Assembly (NCBI GenBank): GCA_900541415.1
Contig: UQJP01000013.1
Location: forward strand, 43,110 to 107,109
Length of the DNA stretch: 64,000 nucleotides
Origin: an uncultured Odoribacter sp.
GTDB lineage: Bacteria; Bacteroidota; Bacteroidia; Bacteroidales; Marinifilaceae
Direction of reading: 5' to 3'
This document shows, in pieces, positions 27,071 through 35,685 of the stretch. Within the stretch, counting starts at the first letter, position 1. The number at the start of each line of letters is the position of its first letter. The position numbers and the translations under genes are program-made. Under the pieces are notes generated by a model, which saw only the letters and a program-made list of their open reading frames with translations, made no database searches and had not been told where the DNA came from.

Positions 27071-28870
27071 ATGAAACTTATCATCACACTACTCATCGCT
27101 TTACTTCCTTTGTTTGCACAGGCACAACAAAGCGACACTCAATTAGCCTATACTTACTACCAAAACAAAGAGTACGACAAAGCCGCCGAACTGTTCCTAA
27201 AGCTATACGAACGAACCCGTTCATCCAACTTTTTGGACTATCACATTATAAGCCTGATCAACGGGCAACACTACGACAAAGCCGAAGAAACCCTGAAAAA
27301 GCTGATTAAGGCAGACGACGGCAACAAAGAATTTCTAATCAATCTCGGATATGTATACCTCCAACAGGGGAAACCTAAAAAAGCGGACGACAGTTTTCAG
27401 AAAGCAATCGATAAATTAGCCCCCTCCTCCACTGACATCATCAGGTTGGCTTATCGGTTCAGGGACATCCGTGAATATGAATGGGCGGTCAAAACCTATG
27501 AAAAGGGACGTATTTTAGTCAAGAAACCCGATGCGTTTATCAGCGAATTAGGCGATTGCTATATGATGGAACGTAACTATGAAAAAATGTTCGATCTTTT
27601 TATGCAGGAATTGGAAAAAGATCCTTCATCCATCAATAACATCACCTCAAAACTCAGCTTTGCCCGTTCTTACGACATCATCAATAGCGTAGACACCGTA
27701 CTCGACAGGAAATTGGCACAAATTTTTAAAAGCCCGGATTATAACCCGGTATTCGATGAATTAGCCGTGTGGTACGATTTACAAAAAAAAGAATTTACTT
27801 CAGCTTTAAAACATGCAGTCAGGCTCAACGAAAAATTGCCCGAAAAGTTATATACCTTTTATAGCGTAGCCCAAAATGCCGCCCGTTCCGGCCAGTATAC
27901 TATTGCCCACCAGGCATACGGAAAAATCCTTGAAAAAGGAAAAGAGGATAATCAATATTACTCTCTGGCAGAAAAAGAAACATTGAACTGTAAATTCCAG
28001 GAATACAACCAACAGAAAAGTAAACCGGAACAATACTCCGCTCTGGCGGCAGAGTGTGTAGCTTACTTACAACAAAACACATACAACAATACAAATACCG
28101 ACATTGCAATCCTGCTTTCCGATATTTACGCCTATCACCTTTCTTTGCCCGATTCGGCAAACCAGGTATTGCAACGTGCCGAAAAAACAAGAATGATTAA
28201 CAACAACACCCTCTACACCGTAAAAAGTAAAAGGGCGGATTTACTCACCTATATAGACAATCCCTGGGAAGCAACGATCTTATACACCCAGATCGAAAAA
28301 GCAAACCCCAACAACGATATAGGTTATGAAGCCAAACTGAAAAAAGCCCGGCTGGCTTATTATTCAGGCGATATATTATGGGCGAAAGCTCAATTCGATG
28401 TATTGAAAGGCGCTACGACCAAACTCATATCCAATGATGCGATAAAAATGTCGCACTTCATCAATATGAACTATGAAAAAGACGGAGACAACAGCGCACT
28501 TGAAAAATTGGCCGCCACAGAATATCAAATATACAAAAAGCAATACCAGGCAGCCCTGCCTGTCCTGGACAGCCTTATGGGTAGTAACAGTAGCCCGGAA
28601 ATAACCGACTACACCGCTTTGCTTAAAGCAAAAGTCCTTTGCGAAGAATTCAAGTATCAGGAAGCTGCGGAAATTCTTGAAAAACTAAAAAACGAATCGG
28701 AGCAGGTTTACATTCAGGCAGAGGCCATCTATGAACTGGCCGCCCTTAAGGTGAAAATGAACGACAAAACACAGGCGCTGGCACTTTATAAACAATTGGT
28801 ATCCGAATACTCAGGAAGTGTATACAGCGTTGAAGGCGGGCGGCTCTACCGGGAATTGGAAAAAAATTGA
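27071..28870 (+). CDS. Secreted tetratricopeptide-repeat protein
   Basis: A 599-residue protein starting with a signal peptide (MKLIITLLIALLPLFAQA). Most of the mature chain is helical hairpins of TPR type, for example YYQNKEYDKAAELFLKLYER near residue 30, then LGYVYLQQGKPKKADDSFQKAI, and further repeats near the C-terminus (KYQEAAEILEKL). TPR arrays hold protein partners together, here probably in the periplasm. No enzymatic motif is visible. It precedes the DUF4286-ruvC pair by ~58 bases and may share their transcript. Confidence 0.85.
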   Translation: MKLIITLLIALLPLFAQAQQSDTQLAYTYYQNKEYDKAAELFLKLYERTRSSNFLDYHIISLINGQHYDKAEETLKKLIKADDGNKEFLINLGYVYLQQGKPKKADDSFQKAIDKLAPSSTDIIRLAYRFRDIREYEWAVKTYEKGRILVKKPDAFISELGDCYMMERNYEKMFDLFMQELEKDPSSINNITSKLSFARSYDIINSVDTVLDRKLAQIFKSPDYNPVFDELAVWYDLQKKEFTSALKHAVRLNEKLPEKLYTFYSVAQNAARSGQYTIAHQAYGKILEKGKEDNQYYSLAEKETLNCKFQEYNQQKSKPEQYSALAAECVAYLQQNTYNNTNTDIAILLSDIYAYHLSLPDSANQVLQRAEKTRMINNNTLYTVKSKRADLLTYIDNPWEATILYTQIEKANPNNDIGYEAKLKKARLAYYSGDILWAKAQFDVLKGATTKLISNDAIKMSHFINMNYEKDGDNSALEKLAATEYQIYKKQYQAALPVLDSLMGSNSSPEITDYTALLKAKVLCEEFKYQEAAEILEKLKNESEQVYIQAEAIYELAALKVKMNDKTQALALYKQLVSEYSGSVYSVEGGRLYRELEKN

Positions 28871-28928
28871 GAAAAACAACCCGGTAAAATCAGATTCCGG
28901 TAATCTATCATAAATTAAACTGAAAATT

Positions 28929-29231
28929 ATGCGGCATATTCACAATACCAGTTTTATCATCGATGAATCTATTGAAGAACAATGGGTGGACTTTATGCAG
29001 GCACATTATATCAATGTACTAAAGGACAAAAATATCAGCCGGGATGTGATCTTTACAAAAGTATCGATCGACCAGCCGGAAGGAAAAACATATTCGATAC
29101 AAGTCGTTTTCGACGGGAAAGAACAAATGGAACAATTCCTGGAAAACTGGCTGCCGGAAATCGAAAAAAAGCTGATTGAAAACTATCGCAACCGCTATCT
29201 CTGTTTTAGTAGCATCCTGACCGAACTTTAA
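28929..29231 (+). CDS. DUF4286 family protein
   Basis: A 100-residue protein of unknown function typical of Bacteroidetes, with the characteristic N-terminus HNTSFIIDESIEEQWVDFM. It ends one base before the ruvC ATG, and this order with ruvC recurs in the phylum, so a link to recombination or simple coexpression is likely. The fold looks like a small ferredoxin-like or dimeric alpha/beta-barrel protein, by alternation of strands and helices only. Confidence 0.85.
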   Translation: MRHIHNTSFIIDESIEEQWVDFMQAHYINVLKDKNISRDVIFTKVSIDQPEGKTYSIQVVFDGKEQMEQFLENWLPEIEKKLIENYRNRYLCFSSILTEL

Positions 29232-29232
29232 T

Positions 29233-29790
29233 ATGGAAAAATTGATTATGGGGATAGACCCCGGTACAAATTTTATGGGATATGCCATTATCCGCACCTT
29301 CGGTAAAAGTAAAAAACCGGAATTAGTCGTATCAGGCGTACTGGAAATGAACAAGGTAACAGACCCTTATATAAAATTACAGCGTATTTTCAAACGTACC
29401 TTACAGGTGATCGACAGTTACCAACCGGACGAATTAGCCATCGAATCACAATTTTTCGGAAAAAACATCCAATCCATGCTAAAATTAGGACGGGCACAAG
29501 GCGTAGCCATCGCCGCCGCTCTTCAGCGGGATATTCCGATCTTTGAATATGCACCTAAAAAAATCAAAATGAGCGTCACCGGAACCGGAAGCGCCTCTAA
29601 AGAACAGATTGCCTTATTATTGGGGAAATTCATGGTGCTAAACACCACCTCCGACCAGCTCGACGAAACCGATGCCATCGCCATCGCCTATTGCCATTAC
29701 TTACAGAGTAGCAACCCTCTGACTTCCGAGGGAACAAATTGTAAAAATTGGAGTGATTTTATAAAAAAGAATCCGGACAAAATTGTATAA
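29233..29790 (+). CDS. ruvC: Crossover junction endodeoxyribonuclease RuvC
   Basis: A 185-residue Holliday-junction resolvase that acts after RuvAB branch migration. The acidic catalytic set is visible: D9 in GIDPGT, Glu in LAIESQFF and the paired Asp in DETDAIAIA. KKIKMSVTGTGSASKEQI is the DNA-contacting segment. The C-terminus carries a short extra tail compared with E. coli. It lies directly after DUF4286, and ruvA/ruvB are not in the window. Confidence 0.96.
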   Translation: MEKLIMGIDPGTNFMGYAIIRTFGKSKKPELVVSGVLEMNKVTDPYIKLQRIFKRTLQVIDSYQPDELAIESQFFGKNIQSMLKLGRAQGVAIAAALQRDIPIFEYAPKKIKMSVTGTGSASKEQIALLLGKFMVLNTTSDQLDETDAIAIAYCHYLQSSNPLTSEGTNCKNWSDFIKKNPDKIV

Positions 29791-29793
29791 TAT

Positions 29794-30153
29794 TCAGGAA
29801 CAGCACCAATATTCCACGAAAAGCGCAAATGAATCGATACGAAAAGGTTTAATGTAGCAAGCCTTACAACCAGAAGCTTTTAATCTACAGTCACAGCTAT
29901 CCCCCGGTTCCGACGATAAAGCGACAAGATTGACTTTATCTTGCAGCAATTGTTCAGCAAATTCATATCCCGGTTTCAAAAAGCAAATATCGATTAACAA
30001 AAGATTGTATTCATTTGCCTGTTTTTTTTGCAAAATATCATGCCGATTACTGGCATGATCTAATAAAAAGCCTTTCTGCAAAATTTTACTGATCAGCAAA
30101 AAATCCAGATTGGAACAAGCCACAAGCACTCTTTTATTTTCTATACAACTCAT
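29794..30153 (-). CDS. Degenerate, cysteine-rich receiver-like protein
   Basis: A 119-residue protein with the outline of a response-regulator receiver: D55 in LLLIDI, Ser80 in the switch position and K102 in IKPF. The Mg-binding acidic pair near the N-terminus is replaced by C13-S14-N15, so normal phosphorylation is doubtful. It has nine cysteines (3, 13, 57, 87, 89, 96, 99, 117, 118), far more than usual for a receiver, including CDC and a CC pair. It is transcribed away from the Hdr-like cluster across a 370-base region. A redox- or metal-responsive adaptor is an inference. Confidence 0.7.
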   Translation of the reverse strand: MSCIENKRVLVACSNLDFLLISKILQKGFLLDHASNRHDILQKKQANEYNLLLIDICFLKPGYEFAEQLLQDKVNLVALSSEPGDSCDCRLKASGCKACYIKPFRIDSFALFVEYWCCS

Positions 30154-30303
30154 TTATGTAAATATTATTTACTCGATGTGGCACGCGAACATCTAAAAAA
30201 AATGTTCGATTAATTTAGTATAAAAATAGGATAAATATTAAATGTAAATTTTTTTTCAATAAATTGATTGAATGTATTTTAATTTATGGATTGATTATGT
30301 ACA

Positions 30304-30335
30304 TTTGTGAAAATATCGTGAAATAGATTCACAAA
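30304..30335. promoter_or_regulatory. Candidate operator: repeated GTGAA half-sites
   Basis: TTTGTGAA at 30304-30311 and TTCACAAA at 30328-30335 form a perfect inverted repeat, with a further GTGAA at 30318-30322. The half-sites resemble Rex or CRP-type boxes, but the spacing does not match either consensus. They overlap the -7 element at 30300-30307. Confidence 0.35.
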
Positions 30336-30503
30336 ATAATCGAACGATTTATACCTCCCTTAATCACCTAAATATCAGTATAAAAATCAAAATAACTCTC
30401 AAAAAACGTATAAATCTCAACTTTCCCTTTTATTCCTTCCGGGTAGTAAAAACACCACCACCGAATACGCATTTCATTACATCGGATTCACCTTTATTAA
30501 CGC

Positions 30504-30511
30504 TAATTTTG
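30504..30511 (+). promoter_or_regulatory. -7 element proximal to the Hdr-like cluster
   Basis: TAATTTTG matches TAnnTTTG, 12 bases before the ATG at 30524. Confidence 0.45.
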
Positions 30512-30523
30512 TAGGGGTTTATT

Positions 30524-31309
30524 ATGCCCGAACCTCAAAAGACAGGTAAAAACCGCAGGGAGCGGATCACAGAAGTAAAATTCTTAACTCAAAACTGGAA
30601 AATGTCAGCTTTAGCAGAAGAACTGAAACAGGACATTCATTACATAGAGGGAATGAATAGCTGTATGAACTGCGGTGTGTGCACCGCTATTTGTCCGTCT
30701 GCCGAATTTTATAATTACGATCCGCGAATCGTTGTCGATACGGTGCAACGACAGGATGAAGAAGGTATAGAAGCCCTGTTAAAATCCGAAACGATATGGT
30801 ATTGCGGCGAATGTATGTCGTGCAAAACCCGTTGTCCGCGTTGTAACACTCCCGGTGGTATCATTATGGCACTCCGGAAACTTTCGCAGGAAAAAGGCTA
30901 TTTTACCCTATCGGAAAAAGGACGCCAGCAATTTGCCCTAAAAAGAGTGTTGGGAAGCAATATCCTGGAAGTAGGCTACTGCATTACGCCGGACATCGTG
31001 AAGCCGGAGATGCACCCGGAACAAGGCCCTATCTGGGAATGGATCTATGAACACCGGGACGATGTTTATGAACGTGTCCATTCCAATTACCGCAAAACCG
31101 GAGCAGGTGCGTTGCGTAAAGTGGACGACGAATCTCTGGAAGAATTACGCCGCATATTCGAAGTCACCGGAGGTAAAGAATTTATGGATAAGATTGAAGA
31201 TTATTCCGCTCAAAAAGCCCAGGAGGACGGTTTAGACCTCGAAAGCTATTTCTTACACGCAGCAATGGACAACAACGGAACTCACGGAGGTAACCGCAGC
31301 ACCGAATGA
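30524..31309 (+). CDS. HdrC-like 4Fe-4S dicluster protein
   Basis: A 261-residue iron-sulfur protein related to the C subunit of heterodisulfide reductase, an electron wire to HdrB. Two cluster motifs are seen: C47/C50/C53/C57 in CMNCGVCTAICP and C94/C97/C100/C104 in CGECMSCKTRCP, with an extra C107. The C-terminal ~120 residues are extra compared with simple HdrC and charged. M27 (30602) is an alternative start: the first 26 residues look poorly conserved and the nearest promoter leaves almost no leader. It is the first of five closely spaced genes. Confidence 0.85.
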   Translation: MPEPQKTGKNRRERITEVKFLTQNWKMSALAEELKQDIHYIEGMNSCMNCGVCTAICPSAEFYNYDPRIVVDTVQRQDEEGIEALLKSETIWYCGECMSCKTRCPRCNTPGGIIMALRKLSQEKGYFTLSEKGRQQFALKRVLGSNILEVGYCITPDIVKPEMHPEQGPIWEWIYEHRDDVYERVHSNYRKTGAGALRKVDDESLEELRRIFEVTGGKEFMDKIEDYSAQKAQEDGLDLESYFLHAAMDNNGTHGGNRSTE

Positions 31310-31322
31310 TAAAGACCAGACC

Positions 31323-32390
31323 ATGAATTTAGAAGGGAAACAACAAATTTGGAAAGACTATCAAAAAGAGATAGCCGACGATAAATACTACTATGCACGT
31401 AGCTGTATCCGCCAAACTTTTTTTCCGGGATCGGAATGGGCATACCTGGATATATTGGGAAAACGGCTGGGAAAAAACGTGTTCGATGATCCGCGCCACA
31501 CCACCTGTACGGGGATTGGTTACCACTCGGACGTTGTTCCGGTGGAAACGATCATGACTGTCGTTGCCCGGCACTTTGCCCTGATGACGGAAGCCGGATT
31601 CGAGAACATGACCCCTTCGTGCATCACCTCTTTCGGCATATACACGGAAATCCTGGACACCTGGCATCACCATCCCGAAATGGAAGCAAAAACCAGAGAA
31701 TTTCTATGGAAAGCTACGAAGCGGGAATTCAATATCCCTAAAAATTTAGCACATACCTCCGATGTAATCTATAAATTCCGTCACGAAATTGCAGCCCAGG
31801 CCACGCATCGCCTCAAAGACGTACACACGGGACGCCCTTTGCAGGTGGTGGATCATATTGGCTGCCACTATGCTAAAATGTTTCCCACCAAAGGGGTAGG
31901 CGGAGCAGAATTTCCCGCAGTACTGAGCGGAATGGTGTCGGCATGGGGAGGCGAATCGGTGGACTATCCGGAACGCCGTCACTGCTGCGGATTCGGCTTC
32001 CGTAACTACTTAGTTATGGCAAACCGGGGATTTTCCGTAGCAAACTCCAAAAAGAAATTTGAGTCCATGCAACCCTATGAGCCCGATTTTATTGTAACAA
32101 ACTGTCCCGGTTGCGCCATGTTTCTCGACAAATGGCAATATACGATCAGCGAAATGGAAGGCACGATATACGGACAAAACGGTTACGGCATCCCGGTATT
32201 GACCTATGAAGAAATGGCCGCCCTGGTCTTAGGCTACGATCCCTGGGAAATAGGCATGCAAATGCATCAGGTAAGTGTCGAGCCCCTACTCGATAAAATG
32301 GGAATTTCTTATGATCCGGATGCCAAATATAAAAATCAAAAAGGCGAAGACATCGGACGCCCGCAATGTCCTACCTATTTAAAAGTGTGA
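31323..32390 (+). CDS. HdrB-like heterodisulfide-reductase catalytic-type subunit
   Basis: A 355-residue protein of the CCG-domain family. In methanogens HdrB binds two noncubane iron-sulfur clusters that split the disulfide. The C-terminal CCG domain is complete: C181, C221-C222 and C261/C264 (HCCGFGF, NCPGC). The N-terminal counterpart is altered: C28, a single C62 in TTCTG instead of CCG, and C100. One noncubane cluster is therefore likely and the second is uncertain. It starts 13 bases after the HdrC-like gene. The substrate is unknown; coenzyme M/B is not expected in a bacterium of this type. Confidence 0.85.
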   Translation: MNLEGKQQIWKDYQKEIADDKYYYARSCIRQTFFPGSEWAYLDILGKRLGKNVFDDPRHTTCTGIGYHSDVVPVETIMTVVARHFALMTEAGFENMTPSCITSFGIYTEILDTWHHHPEMEAKTREFLWKATKREFNIPKNLAHTSDVIYKFRHEIAAQATHRLKDVHTGRPLQVVDHIGCHYAKMFPTKGVGGAEFPAVLSGMVSAWGGESVDYPERRHCCGFGFRNYLVMANRGFSVANSKKKFESMQPYEPDFIVTNCPGCAMFLDKWQYTISEMEGTIYGQNGYGIPVLTYEEMAALVLGYDPWEIGMQMHQVSVEPLLDKMGISYDPDAKYKNQKGEDIGRPQCPTYLKV

Positions 32391-32431
32391 CCTGAACGAG
32401 ATATTCACTCCACCCTACAAAAGTAAAATCT

Positions 32432-33451
32432 ATGAACGTAATCATTATAGGTGCAGGCCCTGCCGGATGCGAAGCAGCCTTCCGGCTGGCTCAGGAAGGA
32501 AAAAAAGTAGAACTGATCGAAAAGGAAAATGAAACAGGAGGTAATTTAGGAAACTGGTATCAATTATTTCCCGATCGGAAAAGTGCCGCCGAACTCAATC
32601 GAATGCTACGACAGCAAATACAACACCCGAACATTACGTTGCATTTGGGTTGCGAACCGGTAAAGATCGAACACCGGGCAGACAATCATTTCGAGGTACA
32701 GCTCAACACAGGAGCCTTACTTCAGGGAAATGCCTTATTGATAGCCACAGGATTTCGCCTTTTCGACGCTCACCGGAAGGAAGAATATGGTTACGGCATT
32801 TACGAAAATGTGATCACTTCCGTAGAATTGGAAAATTACTTTACGAACCACCGCCTGCTCACCTCCACCGGAATCCCTCCCCAGCGAATCGGGCTGATCC
32901 ATTGCGTTGGTTCCCGCGACGAAAAAATATGCAATTTCCATTGTTCCAAATTATGCTGTATCACAGCAGTGAAACAAGCGATAGAAATACGTGAATTGCT
33001 TCCCTCTGCCGAAATCCTCTGTTTCTACATGGACATGCGTATGTTCGGACCGGGATACGAGGAACTTTACCGGGAAGCACAAGAAAAATATAACATCAAA
33101 TTTGTCAGGGGACGGCTTTCCGAGGCCTCGGAAAACCAGCAAAAACAACTGATCATTAAAGCAGAAGACACTCTGATCGGACGTCCCATAAAAATGACGC
33201 TCGACCTCATGGTGCTGATGATAGGAATGGAATCATCCAATGGAAGCCGCCAAATGGCCTCCATGCTCAACCTGAAGACAGCGCCTAACGGCTTTATTCA
33301 GGTTGCCGACCCGCATCATTCAACCAATAAAACCGATGTAGAAGGCATCTTTATTGCCGGGTGCAGTTCATCGCCGATGAACCTGACAGACACCCTCACG
33401 GACGCCCGTTCCGCCGCGATCACAATTAACAACTATTTGAATAAAAACTGA
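32432..33451 (+). CDS. HdrA-like FAD-dependent oxidoreductase (short form)
   Basis: A 339-residue flavoprotein. GAGPAGCEAAFRLAQ at the N-terminus binds FAD, and ATGFRL marks the second dinucleotide region. The HdrA-specific cluster motif is visible as C158, C167, C171 and C175-C176 (CVGSRDEK, then HCSKLCC). It is about half the length of methanogen HdrA and lacks the ferredoxin-type cluster domains; the separate 116-residue protein that follows may supply them. HdrA is the flavin that bifurcates electrons in known complexes; whether this short form does so is open. Confidence 0.85.
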   Translation: MNVIIIGAGPAGCEAAFRLAQEGKKVELIEKENETGGNLGNWYQLFPDRKSAAELNRMLRQQIQHPNITLHLGCEPVKIEHRADNHFEVQLNTGALLQGNALLIATGFRLFDAHRKEEYGYGIYENVITSVELENYFTNHRLLTSTGIPPQRIGLIHCVGSRDEKICNFHCSKLCCITAVKQAIEIRELLPSAEILCFYMDMRMFGPGYEELYREAQEKYNIKFVRGRLSEASENQQKQLIIKAEDTLIGRPIKMTLDLMVLMIGMESSNGSRQMASMLNLKTAPNGFIQVADPHHSTNKTDVEGIFIAGCSSSPMNLTDTLTDARSAAITINNYLNKN

Positions 33452-33453
33452 TA

Positions 33454-33804
33454 ATGACAATATTTTGGGGATATTCCATTGCAGAAGCGCGTGTCATAAG
33501 CTACGACAAAAACGATAAAGACTTTGCCGCTTATCTCACTCAAAAATCACCGGACAGTAAACTCTGTGTGGGATGCGGTTGTTGCACGGCCTCCTGTACG
33601 GCAGGTAATCTCACCGATTTTAACATCCGGAAACTGCAAATGCTGGTAAAGCGGGGAGAAAACAACGAAGCAAGAAACCAATTACATAAATGTATGCTCT
33701 GCGGCAAATGCCAGCTTGTTTGCCCCAGAGGGATTGACACCCGGAAAATGATCCTGACCATGCTGGAATACCTGAACCGGGAAAAACAATCTGCCGGACG
33801 CTAA
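33454..33804 (+). CDS. Small 4Fe-4S dicluster protein (second HdrC-like)
   Basis: A 116-residue iron-sulfur protein with C38/C41/C44/C48 and C80/C83/C86/C90, each CxxCxxCxxxC, plus an extra C43. The spacing of about 42 residues between motifs and the helical linker match HdrC or GlpC-type domains. It starts 2 bases after the HdrA-like stop, which suggests translational coupling and a tight complex between the two. It probably carries electrons from the flavin to the membrane subunit. Confidence 0.85.
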   Translation: MTIFWGYSIAEARVISYDKNDKDFAAYLTQKSPDSKLCVGCGCCTASCTAGNLTDFNIRKLQMLVKRGENNEARNQLHKCMLCGKCQLVCPRGIDTRKMILTMLEYLNREKQSAGR

Positions 33805-33844
33805 ACGATCAAAGCCCCCGGTATAACCCCAAATTTAAAGCCCT

Positions 33845-35611
33845 ATGTATTACGATCCTTTTGTATTACCGTTCACAATTGGCCTTAATATATTACTGAT
33901 CTATCTGGTAGTAAAATATTTCCGGTGGATACGCACGTTTTCAAACAAAGACAAACGGACAATCCGCCGCAATCTATTCAGCCTCAAAACCTTAAAAGCT
34001 TGCAAGGAAGTGTTCTTGGAAAGTCTTGTTCACCACAAGATTTTCCGCACCAATCCATTTTTAGGATATATGCACATGTGCTTCGGTTTGGGATGGTTCC
34101 TACTGATCGTAGTTGGAAAAATTGAATCGCTGGTATACCACACCAGTCTTTTCAACCCTCCCTATTTCGCCATCTTTTTCCGGTATTTTCATCCGGCAAA
34201 CGAAACCTTTCCCCATAGCAACACCTTTGCCTTCCTGATGGATTTCATTCTATTAATGATCCTCTCCGGACTGACACTGGCTTTCCTGAAAAGAATGTAT
34301 TCCCGGGCGTTGGGATTAAAGAAAACCACAAATCACCGACCGTTCGACCTCTTGATATTAACCGTATTATGGCTGATCTTCCCGCTTCGTTTTCTGGCGG
34401 AAAGTTTTACCAGCGGCGTACGTGGAGGCGGCGGTTTCCTGACCCACACGGCAGGTAATTTTTTCGGAACATTTCTCCCTATCGAACAATTGTCCTATCC
34501 TGCCTGGTGGGCTTATTCCTCGGCATTAGGGCTGTTTTTCCTACTTCTGCCCTTTTCCAGATATATGCACATCCCTACCGAGATCGTCTATATTTTCCTG
34601 AAAAACTGGGGAATTAAACAGGGACGTAAATTCAACGGTTTCAGCCAATTCCAACTTTATTCCTGCTCCCGTTGCGGTATTTGCATAGACCGATGCCAGC
34701 TGGGAACCACTTTAGGCATGACGGATACCCAACCTGTATATTTCCTGAAAAAACTAAGGCATCACAAGGAACATGCCATTCAGATAGAGAACTGCCTGAT
34801 GTGCGGACGCTGTGAGACTGCCTGTCCGGTGGATTTGCGGTTAAACGCATTGCGGTTAAGCCAACGCCCGGACTTTACACGCATCACGAAAGAAACTTAC
34901 AATTATGTCAAAATCCCGACACAACAACCGGCTAAAGTGGCCTATTTTGCCGGATGTATGGGACATCTGACCCCTTCCGTAACAAAAGCGATGCGTACCA
35001 TTTTCCAAAAAGCGGGAGTGGATTATTCTTTCATCGACGAGAAAGGCGGAGTATGTTGCGGACGTCCTTTGAAACTATCCGGAAACTTTAATGCCGCTTT
35101 AGTCATTGTCGAGAAAAACCAACAAATCATTGCAAACAGCGGAGCTACTCTATTAGTCACCTCCTGCCCTATCTGTTACAAAACTTTCAAAGAAGACTAT
35201 GCATTGAATATCCCGGTTGTTCATCACACGGAATACATCCGGCAACTGATCCGGGAAGGGCTTCTTTCCCCCCGGCAAAGCCAAATCAGGACTGTATTCC
35301 ATAATCCCTGTGAATTAGGACGCGGGTGTGATGTTTATGCCGCTCCCGACGAAGTACTCAAAGCGGTCAGCCGAAAACTTGCCACCCCATACGACGGGCG
35401 CAATTCTCTCTGTTGCGGAGGTTCCCTGGCCAATACCCATATCACAGCTCAGCAACGAACTCAACTCAGCACGGCAACGCTAAATGCCTATGCTGCCTAC
35501 CAGCCCGATTTACTGGTAACGGCTTGCCCGCTATGCAAAAAAACATTTACCAAAGCAGAACATCCGATTCCGGTGAAAGATATTGCGGAAATTGTTGCGG
35601 AAAACTGTTAA
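33845..35611 (+). CDS. Membrane-bound HdrD/DsrK-like iron-sulfur oxidoreductase with fused membrane domain
   Basis: A 588-residue fusion. Residues 1-~260 hold about six membrane helices with His residues in helices (GYMHMCFG) that could bind haem b, like the HdrE or NarI type. A ferredoxin-like dicluster segment follows (CSRCGICIDRC from ~274, CLMCGRCETACP from ~317). Two complete CCG domains come next: GCMG, VCCGRP, SCPIC and then NPCELGRGC, LCCGGS, ACPLC. This is the HdrDE or DsrMK architecture in one chain and would connect a quinone pool to a disulfide or thiol. It is the last gene of the cluster. Confidence 0.87.
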   Translation: MYYDPFVLPFTIGLNILLIYLVVKYFRWIRTFSNKDKRTIRRNLFSLKTLKACKEVFLESLVHHKIFRTNPFLGYMHMCFGLGWFLLIVVGKIESLVYHTSLFNPPYFAIFFRYFHPANETFPHSNTFAFLMDFILLMILSGLTLAFLKRMYSRALGLKKTTNHRPFDLLILTVLWLIFPLRFLAESFTSGVRGGGGFLTHTAGNFFGTFLPIEQLSYPAWWAYSSALGLFFLLLPFSRYMHIPTEIVYIFLKNWGIKQGRKFNGFSQFQLYSCSRCGICIDRCQLGTTLGMTDTQPVYFLKKLRHHKEHAIQIENCLMCGRCETACPVDLRLNALRLSQRPDFTRITKETYNYVKIPTQQPAKVAYFAGCMGHLTPSVTKAMRTIFQKAGVDYSFIDEKGGVCCGRPLKLSGNFNAALVIVEKNQQIIANSGATLLVTSCPICYKTFKEDYALNIPVVHHTEYIRQLIREGLLSPRQSQIRTVFHNPCELGRGCDVYAAPDEVLKAVSRKLATPYDGRNSLCCGGSLANTHITAQQRTQLSTATLNAYAAYQPDLLVTACPLCKKTFTKAEHPIPVKDIAEIVAENC

Positions 35612-35654
35612 AATGAAAATACAAGCGGACACGAAATATATCGGGGAATTTTAG

Positions 35655-35662
35655 TACATTTG
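35655..35662 (+). promoter_or_regulatory. -7 element before the 167-residue hypothetical gene
   Basis: TACATTTG matches TAnnTTTG and lies 23 bases before the ATG at 35686, so this gene can be expressed apart from the Hdr-like cluster. Confidence 0.45.
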
Positions 35663-35685
35663 GACAAAGAAAATCGGAATTAACC

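Larger units (their letters stand above)
30154..30523. other. AT-rich divergent regulatory region before the Hdr-like cluster
   Basis: These 370 bases hold no convincing gene. They contain an inverted repeat CGAACAT-N9-ATGTTCG at 30186-30208, a -7 element TACATTTG at 30300-30307 overlapped by GTGAA/TTCAC half-sites, and a second -7 element at 30504-30511. The size and density of signals suggest a regulated promoter region or a short untranslated RNA. Confidence 0.45.
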
